NCBI RefSeq assembly: GCF_041154455.1
Contig: NZ_AP028665.1
Span: 310,001-374,000, forward strand
Origin: Variovorax sp. V213
GTDB taxonomy: Bacteria > Pseudomonadota > Gammaproteobacteria > Burkholderiales > Burkholderiaceae_C
Length of the DNA stretch: 64,000 nucleotides
Direction of reading: 5' to 3'
The translations under genes were made by a program, and so were the position numbers. The notes below the pieces were generated by a model that worked only from the letters and a program-made list of their open reading frames with translations, was not told the origin of the DNA and ran no database searches. Shown in pieces: positions 42,102 to 49,875 of the stretch (positions are counted from its first letter, which is position 1; every line of letters starts with the position of its first letter).

Positions 42102-42974
42102 ATGACGCAACTGACCCAGCTGATCGTGCAAGGCATCTCCAGCGGTGCCATCTACGGGCTCGTCGCGCTCGGCCTCGTCCTCAGCTACAAGGCGACCGAG
42201 GTCCTCAACTTTGCGCAGGGCGACGTGGTGATGCTCTCCGCGTTCCTCGGCTGGGGCCTGGTCGTCGCGGCGGGCCTTCCCTTCTGGCTCAGCTTCGTCG
42301 CCGTGCTGTGCATCTCGGCCGCGCTCTGCTTCCTGCTGGAGGCGAAGATCATGCGCAGGATCGTCGGCCGCCCGCAGTTCTCGGGCGTCATGCTCACCAT
42401 CGGTATCGGCTTCATGATCCGCGGCGGCGTCAGCATGTTCTTCGGGCCCGAGTCGCGCAGCTATCCCACGCCGTGGACGGGCCAATCCATGCAGCTCGGC
42501 GGCAGCGTGGTGGCCGAGCTCAACCTGGTGATCGTTGGCGCTGCCATGGGCGTGACCGCGCTCCTGTATTACTTCCTGCGCCGCACCACGCTCGGCATCG
42601 CCATCCACGCGACGTCGCAGAACCAGCTGGCGGCCTATCTCTGCGGCGTGCGCGTGAAGCGCCTCAATTCGCTGGTGTGGGCCATCTCCGGTGCCATTGC
42701 CGCACTGTGCGGGCTGCTGCTCGCGCCCATCACGCTGGTCGACCTGGGCCTGTGGTTCGTCATGCTCAAGGCGCTGGCGGCGCTGGTTCTCGGCGGCTTC
42801 GGGAGCGCGCCGGGCGCCGTCATCGGCGGACTCCTCATCGGCCTCATCGAACAGTTCGCGGGCGTCTACCTGCCCGACGGCGTGAAGGATGTGGCGCCCT
42901 ACCTCGTGCTCATTGCGGTTCTCGTCCTTTATCCGCGCGGAATCCTGGGCGAAAGCCACGGCCGGAGGGTCTGA
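42102..42974 (+). CDS. livH: Branched-chain-type ABC transporter permease LivH
   Basis: A 290-residue inner-membrane permease with about eight helices. Family start LTQLIVQGISSGAIYGLVALGLVLSYKATEVLNFAQGD, the late loop GIAIHATSQNQLAAYLCGVRVKRLN and GGFGSAPGAVIGGLLIGLIEQFAG. In aromatic and fatty-acid degrading Burkholderiales such systems often import carboxylic acids rather than amino acids. Followed four bases later by livM. First gene of a run extending at least to 53185. Confidence 0.93.
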   Translation: MTQLTQLIVQGISSGAIYGLVALGLVLSYKATEVLNFAQGDVVMLSAFLGWGLVVAAGLPFWLSFVAVLCISAALCFLLEAKIMRRIVGRPQFSGVMLTIGIGFMIRGGVSMFFGPESRSYPTPWTGQSMQLGGSVVAELNLVIVGAAMGVTALLYYFLRRTTLGIAIHATSQNQLAAYLCGVRVKRLNSLVWAISGAIAALCGLLLAPITLVDLGLWFVMLKALAALVLGGFGSAPGAVIGGLLIGLIEQFAGVYLPDGVKDVAPYLVLIAVLVLYPRGILGESHGRRV

Positions 42975-42978
42975 CACC

Positions 42979-44052
42979 ATGGCACGCTACGAAACGGGAT
43001 TCGAAGACGGCCGGCGGCTGCTGCGCGGCAAGCACGAGCGGCTCGCGTACGGCCTGCTCGCCGTGGCCCTGGTGGCTGCGCCATGGGTACTGCCGGCGTA
43101 CCACATCGGCGAGGCAACCTTCATCCTCATCATGTGCGTCGCGAGCCTCGGCCTCATGATGCTGACCGGCTTCACAGGCCAGGTGTCGCTCGGCCAGTCC
43201 GCGTTCGTCGGCATCGGCGCGTACATCCACACCATCCTGCTGACCCAGGGCGTGCCGCTGCCGGTGTCGCTGCTCCTGACAACCGCAGGCGCGGCGCTCG
43301 GCGGGCTGCTCGTCGGCATGCCTGCCATTCGCGTGTCGGGGCTGCACCTGGCGATGGTCACCATGGCGTTCGCGATCGTGTGCGAGCATGTGCTCGGCCG
43401 ATGGAAGAGCGTCACCGCGGGGCACAGCGGCATGGCTGTCCCGGACCCGACCCTTTTCGGGCTCAGCCTCGGCGGTCCGCGCGCCTTCTACTTCCTTTGC
43501 CTGATGGTGCTGGCGGTGGTCTTGCTCCTGCTGGTCAACCTGATGCGTTCCGCCACCGGCCGCGCCTTCATCGGCATCCGCGACTCGGAGGCGGCAGCGC
43601 AGGGCCTGGGCATCGACGTCGCCCGCACCAAGGTGCTTGCATTCAGCCTTTCGGCGGCGTGCTCGGGACTGGCCGGCGCATTGCTCGCCCACCAGATGCA
43701 GCACATCACGCCGGAAGCCTTCGGCCTGGCGCTGTCGCTGCAGCTGGTGCTGATGGTGTTCATCGGTGGGCTCGGGAGCCTGCGCGGAGCCATCCTCGGC
43801 GCGATCCTGATCGGCCTGCTGCCGTCGTTCATCTCCTCGTTGAAAGAGGCGTTGCCCGCGAGGCTGGGCGCGCAGTTCGGGCTGGAGCTTTTCGTCTACG
43901 GCGCCGTGCTGACCTTCTTCGTCCTGCTCGAGCCGGGCGGCCTGAACTCACGCTGGGTTCGCATCCGCAAGGTCCTGGCCGAGTTCCCCTGGGTGCGCAA
44001 GAGCAGCGTCCACAAGACCAAGGTCTACATGAAATCGGAGCGTTACCGATGA
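42979..44052 (+). CDS. livM: Branched-chain-type ABC transporter permease LivM
   Basis: The second permease, 357 residues and about ten helices: FILIMCVASLGLMMLTGFTGQVSLGQSAFVGIGAY, GLLVGMPAIRVSGLHLAMVTMAFA, GRAFIGIRDSEAAAQGLGIDVARTKVLAFSLSAACSGLAGAL and VFIGGLGSLRGAILGA. The basic C-terminus (KTKVYMKSERYR) is normal. Its TGA overlaps the livG ATG (ATGA). Confidence 0.93.
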   Translation: MARYETGFEDGRRLLRGKHERLAYGLLAVALVAAPWVLPAYHIGEATFILIMCVASLGLMMLTGFTGQVSLGQSAFVGIGAYIHTILLTQGVPLPVSLLLTTAGAALGGLLVGMPAIRVSGLHLAMVTMAFAIVCEHVLGRWKSVTAGHSGMAVPDPTLFGLSLGGPRAFYFLCLMVLAVVLLLLVNLMRSATGRAFIGIRDSEAAAQGLGIDVARTKVLAFSLSAACSGLAGALLAHQMQHITPEAFGLALSLQLVLMVFIGGLGSLRGAILGAILIGLLPSFISSLKEALPARLGAQFGLELFVYGAVLTFFVLLEPGGLNSRWVRIRKVLAEFPWVRKSSVHKTKVYMKSERYR

Positions 44053-44897
44053 GCGCCGCACGGCCGCCCGAAGGGGCGAAGGCCCCCTTGGGGGGCAGCG
44101 CAGTACACGAAGTGACGAGCGTGGGGGCCCTATTGAGCCCCGCATTCTTCGAGGTCGAGCGACTGAGCCTGTCCTTCGGCGGCGTCAAGGCCGTGCGCGA
44201 CGTGAGCTTCTCGATTCGCGCGGGAGAGATCCTCGCGGTGATCGGACCGAACGGCGCGGGCAAGACATCGCTCCTGAACCTCATCACGCGCGTGTTCGAC
44301 GCCAGCAGCGGCAGCATCCGCTTCAACGGCCAGGACATCCTGCGCCTGGCGCGGCACGACGTGGTCCGGCAGGGCATTGCGCGCACGTTCCAGAACATCG
44401 AGCTGTTCGAAGGCGCGACGGTGCTGGAGAACCTGCTGCTCGGGCGTCATCGCGCGAACCACGGCAACTTCTTCTCGCAGATGTTCAACCTGCCATCGGT
44501 GCAGCGCGCGGAAGCCCACACGCGTGAACGCGTCGAAGACGTTGTGCGCCTGCTGGATCTCGCGCCCTTCCGCCACCGGCCGGTGGCGGAACTGCCCTAC
44601 GGCGTGCGCAAGGTCGTCGAGCTCGGTCGCGCGCTGGCCGCCGAGCCCCGGTTGCTTCTGCTGGACGAACCCGCCTCCGGGCTGAACCCCGAGGAGACGC
44701 GCCGGCTCGCGTATTGGCTCGAAGACATCCAGGCCGAACTGGGCGCCACCGTGGTCATGGTGGAACACGACATGTCGCTGGTCGCCGCCGTGGCCAACCG
44801 TGTGGTGGTGATGGACCAGGGCCAGGTGCTGACCGATGGCACGCCGGCGCAGGTGCAGGCCGACCCGCGCGTGATTGCGGCTTACCTGGGGACCTGA
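44049..44897 (+). CDS. livG: Branched-chain-type ABC transporter ATPase LivG, with repeat-derived N-terminal extension
   Basis: ABC ATPase of 282 residues. Walker A is GPNGAGKTSL, Q-loop ARTFQNIELFEGATV, signature-region LPYGVRKVVELGRALA and Walker B LLLLDEPASGLNPEE, then the H-loop VMVEHDMSLV. The first 28 residues (ARPPEGAKAPLGGSAVHEV) are not part of the fold. They are encoded by a GC-rich hairpin repeat at 44061-44130. The family's normal start is just before FFEVERLSLSFGG, so a TTG at 44133 may have been ancestral, but ATG 44049 overlaps the livM stop and is the coupled start. Confidence 0.92.
   Translation: MSAARPPEGAKAPLGGSAVHEVTSVGALLSPAFFEVERLSLSFGGVKAVRDVSFSIRAGEILAVIGPNGAGKTSLLNLITRVFDASSGSIRFNGQDILRLARHDVVRQGIARTFQNIELFEGATVLENLLLGRHRANHGNFFSQMFNLPSVQRAEAHTRERVEDVVRLLDLAPFRHRPVAELPYGVRKVVELGRALAAEPRLLLLDEPASGLNPEETRRLAYWLEDIQAELGATVVMVEHDMSLVAAVANRVVVMDQGQVLTDGTPAQVQADPRVIAAYLGT
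44061..44130 (+). repeat. GC-rich hairpin repeat embedded in the livG coding start
   Basis: The segment includes GGCCGCCCGAAGGGGCGAAG, the perfect hairpin GCCCCC-TTG-GGGGGC (44082-44096), ACACGAAGTGACGAGC and GTGGGGGCCC. I recall this pattern as a dispersed repeat of Variovorax/Acidovorax-type genomes, normally found between genes. Here it is read in frame. I found no second copy in this window. Confidence 0.5.
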
Positions 44898-44901
44898 TCT
44901 C

Positions 44902-45684
44902 ATGACTTCTCTGCTCTCCGTCCGTAATCTCGAGACCTGGTATGGCCCCGTGCGCGCGCTTCACGGCGTGAGCCTCGAAGTGCAAGCCGCGCAGATCGTC
45001 ACGGTGCTGGGTGCCAATGGCGCCGGCAAGACCACCTTGCTCAACACCATTGCGGGCGTGCTCGCGCCCTCCAACGGAACGGTCGAGTTCGAGGGCCGGC
45101 CGATCGGCGGCAAGGACGCCGACGAGGTCGCTCGCGGCGGCGTGGTGCTGGTGCCCGAGGGCCGCCAGATATTCCCGTTCCTCACCATCGCGGAGAACCT
45201 GCGCATGGGCGCGTTCGCGCGGAAGGACGCGGAAATCGCGCGCGACATCGAGCAGATGTACGACTGGTTCCCGCGCCTGCGCGAACGCCAGCGCCAGCAG
45301 GCGGGCCTGCTTTCGGGCGGCGAGCAGCAGATGCTGGCGATCAGCCGCGCGCTCATGGGCCGGCCGCGCCTGCTTCTGCTCGACGAGCCGTCGCTGGGCC
45401 TGTCGCCGCTGTTCACCAAGGACATCTTCGCCATCATCAAGCGAATCCGCGAGCAGACCAAGACAGCCGTGCTGGTCGTCGAGCAGAACGCGGCGATCGC
45501 GCTGGCCACGGCCGACCACGGCTATGTCATCGAACTGGGGCGCGTGGCCGCGGCCGGAAGCTGCGAGGCTCTCTCCCAGCGCGACGACATCAAGGAGTTT
45601 TACCTGGGTGGCGCATCGCACCACCTGCCGCAAGGTGTCGCCGGCGGGATCCGACCGGCGCGGCGACGCCCTTCCTGGAACTGA
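44902..45684 (+). CDS. livF: Branched-chain-type ABC transporter ATPase LivF
   Basis: ABC ATPase of 260 residues: Walker A GANGAGKTTLL, PEGRQIFPFLTIAENL (the LivF hallmark), signature LLSGGEQQMLAISRALMG, Walker B LLLLDEPSLGLSP and H-loop-region VVEQNAAIAL. The C-terminal 25 residues (HHLPQGVAGGIRPARRRPSW) extend past the usual end. It lies four bases after livG. Confidence 0.93.
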   Translation: MTSLLSVRNLETWYGPVRALHGVSLEVQAAQIVTVLGANGAGKTTLLNTIAGVLAPSNGTVEFEGRPIGGKDADEVARGGVVLVPEGRQIFPFLTIAENLRMGAFARKDAEIARDIEQMYDWFPRLRERQRQQAGLLSGGEQQMLAISRALMGRPRLLLLDEPSLGLSPLFTKDIFAIIKRIREQTKTAVLVVEQNAAIALATADHGYVIELGRVAAAGSCEALSQRDDIKEFYLGGASHHLPQGVAGGIRPARRRPSWN

Positions 45685-45697
45685 GAAAAGGACTGCC

Positions 45698-46894
45698 ATG
45701 ACACTCAATCGCCGAACCCTCCTGAAGACAAGCCTTGCCGCCGCGGCGCCCGGCGCCCTGTGGACCACATCCGCGCGTGCGGCGGGTGTCGGCGACAAGG
45801 AACTGGTGCTGGGTACCCATCTCGATCTTTCCGGACCGGTGGCGATCGGCATGCCCGTGATCCGCAACGGCATCCAGATGCGCATCGACGAGGCCAACGA
45901 GGCCGGCGGCATCAACGGCCGCAAGATCCGGCTGGTCATCGAGGACAACGCCAGCCAGCCGTCGCAAGCGGTGCGGGCCGTGGACAAGCTGATCCGCAAG
46001 GATGAGGTCTTCGCCCTGCTCTGCCCCTTCGGCTCCGGCCCGAACGTTGCCACGGTCAAGAAGGCGGTGGACGCCGGCGTGGTCTGTTTCGCGCCGTATG
46101 CGGCCTCGGGCCTGGTGCGCCAGGCGGCCGGCCAGACGCCGCTGCTCTTCACGACCAACCTGAACTACGACAGCACGACCTCGTCCGCCGTCAAGTGGGC
46201 CACCGGCACCCTGGGCAGCAAGAAGGTCGGCTTCATCTACCAGGAAGGCCCGTTCGGCGACCTCGTCGGCAAGGGCGTGAAAGCGGCACTCGCAGCCAAG
46301 GGCATGCCGCTCGTGGCCGAAGCCAGCTACAAGGTCGGCGATCTCGACTTTTCCTCGCACGTCGCGCGCATGCAGGCCGCGGGCGTGGACCTCGTCGTCT
46401 GCGCGACCACCACGCGCGAGACCATCGCCGTGGCGGCCGAAGTGAAGAAGCTCGGCCTCGCCGGCGTCAACGTGCTGACGGCCAGCCCCGGCCGCGCCGG
46501 CCTCACCGTCGCCCTCGGCAAGGAGGCGATGGAAGGGGTGTACGGCGTCGGCACCTGGCGCATTGCGACGCCCGACCAGGCCACCGCCGCAGAGAAGTCG
46601 TGGGCCGAGGCCTACCGCAAGCGCTTCAAGGCGGAGCCGGACGACGTGGCCGCCGCCTTCTACGACTACACCAGCTGGTTCCTGCAGGAAGTGCGCAATG
46701 CGGGCCGCGAGCTGACGACTGACAAGCTGGTGAAGGCGCTGCAGGCATCCACTTTCAAGGGCGTGGCGTCGTACGACACGCAGCGCTTTGCCAACAACCA
46801 CATCGACCCGGAATGGACCCGGGTCGAGCAGGTCGTGCAAGGCCGCTGGACGGCGCGGTCTGGCGTGGTCGACCCGGCCAAGAGCGCCCTGTGA
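45698..46894 (+). CDS. Periplasmic substrate-binding protein of the Liv-type transporter
   Basis: A 398-residue Peripla_BP_6 receptor. The leader LNRRTLLKTSLAAAAPGALWTTSARA carries a twin-arginine motif. The binding domain shows LVLGTHLDLSGPVAIGMPVIRNGIQMRIDEANEAGGINGRKIRLVIED, and ends AFYDYTSWFLQEVRNAG and YDTQRFANNHIDPEW. It is most like receptors for aromatic or hydrophobic acids rather than leucine (inference). The stop overlaps the GTG of the next gene by four bases. Confidence 0.92.
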   Translation: MTLNRRTLLKTSLAAAAPGALWTTSARAAGVGDKELVLGTHLDLSGPVAIGMPVIRNGIQMRIDEANEAGGINGRKIRLVIEDNASQPSQAVRAVDKLIRKDEVFALLCPFGSGPNVATVKKAVDAGVVCFAPYAASGLVRQAAGQTPLLFTTNLNYDSTTSSAVKWATGTLGSKKVGFIYQEGPFGDLVGKGVKAALAAKGMPLVAEASYKVGDLDFSSHVARMQAAGVDLVVCATTTRETIAVAAEVKKLGLAGVNVLTASPGRAGLTVALGKEAMEGVYGVGTWRIATPDQATAAEKSWAEAYRKRFKAEPDDVAAAFYDYTSWFLQEVRNAGRELTTDKLVKALQASTFKGVASYDTQRFANNHIDPEWTRVEQVVQGRWTARSGVVDPAKSAL

Positions 46895-48672
46895 TCCACG
46901 TGTCGCCATCCCTGGCCGCGGACGAGGCGCGCATCGCGACCGTGCCCCAGTTGTGGCGGCGCCGATGCACCGAATGGGCCGATCGGCCCGCGCTCCGGCA
47001 CAAGGAGCGCGGCATCTGGCAGGGCCTGTCCTGGAGCGGCTACTTCAGCGAGGCGCGGGCCATCGGGCTCGCGATGGCCGAATCCGGGCTTCAGGCCGGC
47101 CAGGTGGTTTCGATCCTTTCGGACAACCGGCCCCGATGGCTGATCGTCGACATGGCCGCGCAGGCCATGGGCTATGTCTCCCATGGCATGTACCCCTGCA
47201 GCACCGCCGCGCAAGTCGGGCATGCGCTGGCCGAGGCCGGGTCGCGGGTGGTCTTCGTGGAGAACGCCGACCAGCTGGTGAAGGTGCTCGCGGTACGTGA
47301 CACCTGCCCCGACCTGCGCCACATCGTGGTCCTGGAAACACGCGGGCTCTCCCGCTTCGCGGACCCGCAGGTCAGCGCGTACGACGAATGGCTCGCGCGC
47401 GGCACCGAAGCCGCGGCCAGGGAGCCGGCGCTGTTCGACAGCCGCATAGACGCCGGCTCCGGGGAGCAGACTGCATTCCTCGCGAGCACGGCGGGCAGCA
47501 CCGGCCCGGCGCGGCTGGTGGTCCGCAGCCAGCACGACTTCTTGCGGGAAGTGCGTGCGCTGAGCCATTGGCTGCAGCTGCGTCCGGGCGACCGGGCACT
47601 GTCGATCATGTCCTTGGCGCACTACGGCGAACGCATGCTGGCCCAGAAAACCATGCTCATGCACGAAACCTTGCTCCACTTGCCGGAAAACGGAGCCACG
47701 GTGTTCAATGACATGGGCGAGGTCGAGCCGCACCTCCTGTTCGCTGCCCCGCGCTTCTTCGAGAAGCTGCAGGGAATGACCGAGCTGTTCATGCAGGAAG
47801 CTGTGCCTCTCGCCCGCAACGCATACGCCTCGTGCCTCGCGTCGCGCCGGCCCGGCTGGCTGCAGCGCAGCACGCGGGAGCGCATACGGTCCGCCCTGGG
47901 TTTGCGCAACGTGCGCCTTGCGCTGGCGAGCGGAGCCTCCAGCCCCGCGCAAGTCGCCGACTGGTTCGACGCCATCGGCGTTCCGATGCTCGACTGCTAC
48001 GGCATGGCCGAGGCCGGCTTCTGCAGGATTGTTCCCGCCGGCCGCTCGATGGAGGCTGCATCCGCACCGCTCGAAACAGGCACCCAGCTGAAGCTGGCGC
48101 CCGATGGAGAAGTGCTCGTGCGCGGTGCGATCCCGCGCCCCGGCTACTGGGTGCGCGGAACACTGAGCCCTGTCGCGGCCCTTGCGGACGGGTGGCTGCG
48201 CACCGGCGACCTGGGGCGTGTCGACGAACACGGCCGCTTGCAACTGCTCGGCCGCGTGCGTGCGCGGGCCGTCGGAATACGCGGCGAATCCATCAGCCCG
48301 GAGATTGCGGAAGATGCGTTCCGACTCAGTGCCTACGTCGCCGATGCAATCGTCGTGCCGGCGGAAGGCGGACATTCGGCGGCGCTTCTCTCTCTCGACG
48401 AGGAGCGGATCAGGAAGTATGCACAGCAGCAGCGCCTGCCGTTCACCGACTACGCCAGCCTGCTGGGCCTTCCCGAAATCACTGCGCTCGTCGCGGCGCA
48501 AGTGGAGATCGCGAACGGGCGCCTGCCCGAGCACCATCGCGTGCGCACTATTCGCGTCATTCCGCGCTCGCTGCATCAGGGCGACGAAGAACTCACGCCC
48601 GCACTGCGCCTGAACCGCGCGGTCGTCGCGAGCCGGTACGCCAACCTTTTCACCGAACCCCTTGGAGTCTGA
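46891..48672 (+). CDS. Acyl-CoA-synthetase-like (ANL) protein with degenerate ATP motifs
   Basis: A 593-residue member of the AMP-forming adenylate enzymes, long-chain FAA1-like: ILSDNRPRWLIVDMAAQAMGYVSHGMYPCSTAAQVGHALAEAGSR, LLFAAPRFFEKLQGMTELF, DCYGMAEAGFCRIVP and DGWLRTGDLGRVDEHGRLQLLGRV. The P-loop, usually TSGTTGxPKG, reads STAGSTGPAR (199-208) with Arg for the Lys. The 'DRxKD' hinge reads LGRVRAR, and the catalytic C-terminal Lys is not evident. It starts at GTG 46891, overlapping the receptor gene. It may be inactive or work on an unusual substrate. Confidence 0.85.
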   Translation: MIHVSPSLAADEARIATVPQLWRRRCTEWADRPALRHKERGIWQGLSWSGYFSEARAIGLAMAESGLQAGQVVSILSDNRPRWLIVDMAAQAMGYVSHGMYPCSTAAQVGHALAEAGSRVVFVENADQLVKVLAVRDTCPDLRHIVVLETRGLSRFADPQVSAYDEWLARGTEAAAREPALFDSRIDAGSGEQTAFLASTAGSTGPARLVVRSQHDFLREVRALSHWLQLRPGDRALSIMSLAHYGERMLAQKTMLMHETLLHLPENGATVFNDMGEVEPHLLFAAPRFFEKLQGMTELFMQEAVPLARNAYASCLASRRPGWLQRSTRERIRSALGLRNVRLALASGASSPAQVADWFDAIGVPMLDCYGMAEAGFCRIVPAGRSMEAASAPLETGTQLKLAPDGEVLVRGAIPRPGYWVRGTLSPVAALADGWLRTGDLGRVDEHGRLQLLGRVRARAVGIRGESISPEIAEDAFRLSAYVADAIVVPAEGGHSAALLSLDEERIRKYAQQQRLPFTDYASLLGLPEITALVAAQVEIANGRLPEHHRVRTIRVIPRSLHQGDEELTPALRLNRAVVASRYANLFTEPLGV

Positions 48673-48675
48673 TTT

Positions 48676-49859
48676 ATGAGAGAAGCCGTCATTGTTTCCA
48701 CCGCGCGCACGGGCATCGGCCGCGCGTTCCGCGGCGCATTGAACAACATCAAGTCGCCCACCCTGATGGGCCACGCGATTCACCACGCCGTCCAGCGCGC
48801 GGGCATCAATCCCGGGGAAGTGGAGGACGTGGTCATCGGCAGCGCGATGGCCGCCGGCACCGCGGGCATGAACATCGGACGCCTCGCGGCGCTCGCGGCG
48901 GGACTGCCGCAGTCGGTGCCGGGACAGACGATGGACCGGCAATGCGCCTCGGGGCTGATGGCCATCGCGACGGCGGCCAAGCAGATCATCGTCGACGGCA
49001 TGGACGTGACCGTGGGCGGGGGCCAGGAGAACATCTCCGCCGTGCAGAATCCGTTCGTCAAATGGGTGGGTGAGGAGGCCGACCCGCTGCTCATCGCGCG
49101 CGTGCAGCACGCCTACATCCCGATGCTGAACACGGCCGAGATCGTGGCGAAGAAGTACGGCATCTCGCGCGAGGCGCAGGACGAATATTCCGCGGAAGCC
49201 CAGCGCCGCACCGCGCTGGCGCAGGAGCGCCACCTGTTCGACGACGAGATCGTGCCGATCACGGCGCGCATGGCCGTGGCCGACAAAGAGACAGGCGCGG
49301 TCAGCTTGCGCGACGTGACCCTGGACCGCGACGAAGGCAACCGGCCCGACACCACGCTCGAAGGCCTTTCCAAGCTCAAGCCGGTCATCGAAGGCGGCGT
49401 CATCACGGCCGGCAACTCGAGCCAGCTGTCGGATGGCGCATCGGCCTGCGTGCTGGTGGAGCGCGCGATCGCCGAGCGCCGCGGGCTCAAGCCGCTGGGC
49501 ATCTACCGCGGCATCGCAGTCGCCGGCCTCGCGCCCGAGGAGATGGGCATTGGCCCGGTCCTGGCGGTGCCCAAGCTGTTGAAGACCCACGGGCTCAAGG
49601 TGAGCGACATCGGGTTGTGGGAACTGAACGAGGCCTTTGCTGCCAGGTGCTGTACTCGCGCGACCGGCTGGGCATCGATCCCGGCAAGCTGAACGTCAAC
49701 GGCGGCGGCATCACCATCGGACACCCCTACGGCATGACCGGCTCGCGGCTGGTGGGGCATGCGCTCATCGAAGGCAAGCGGCGCGGCGCGCGCTTCGTCG
49801 TGGTGACGATGTGCGTCGGCGGCGGCATGGGTGCCGCGGGCCTGTTCGAAGTGGCCTGA
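48676..49859 (+). pseudogene. Thiolase (acetyl-CoA acyltransferase) with apparent one-base frameshift
   Basis: A thiolase, the last step of beta-oxidation. From ATG 48676, MREAVIVSTARTGIGRAFRG and the nucleophile Cys90 in DRQCASGLMAIATAA are normal. Near 49643 the frame breaks after LWELNEAFAA: CCAGGTGC should read CCCAGGTGC. The frame continues elsewhere as VLYSRDRLGIDPGKLNVNGGG, then GHPYGMTG (catalytic His) and CVGGGMGA (second Cys), to 49859. Without the missing base the product ends after ARCCTRATGWASIPAS and lacks two catalytic residues. All else is intact, so a base-calling error is a strong alternative. Confidence 0.8.
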
Positions 49860-49875
49860 CGCAAGGAACAGCAGC

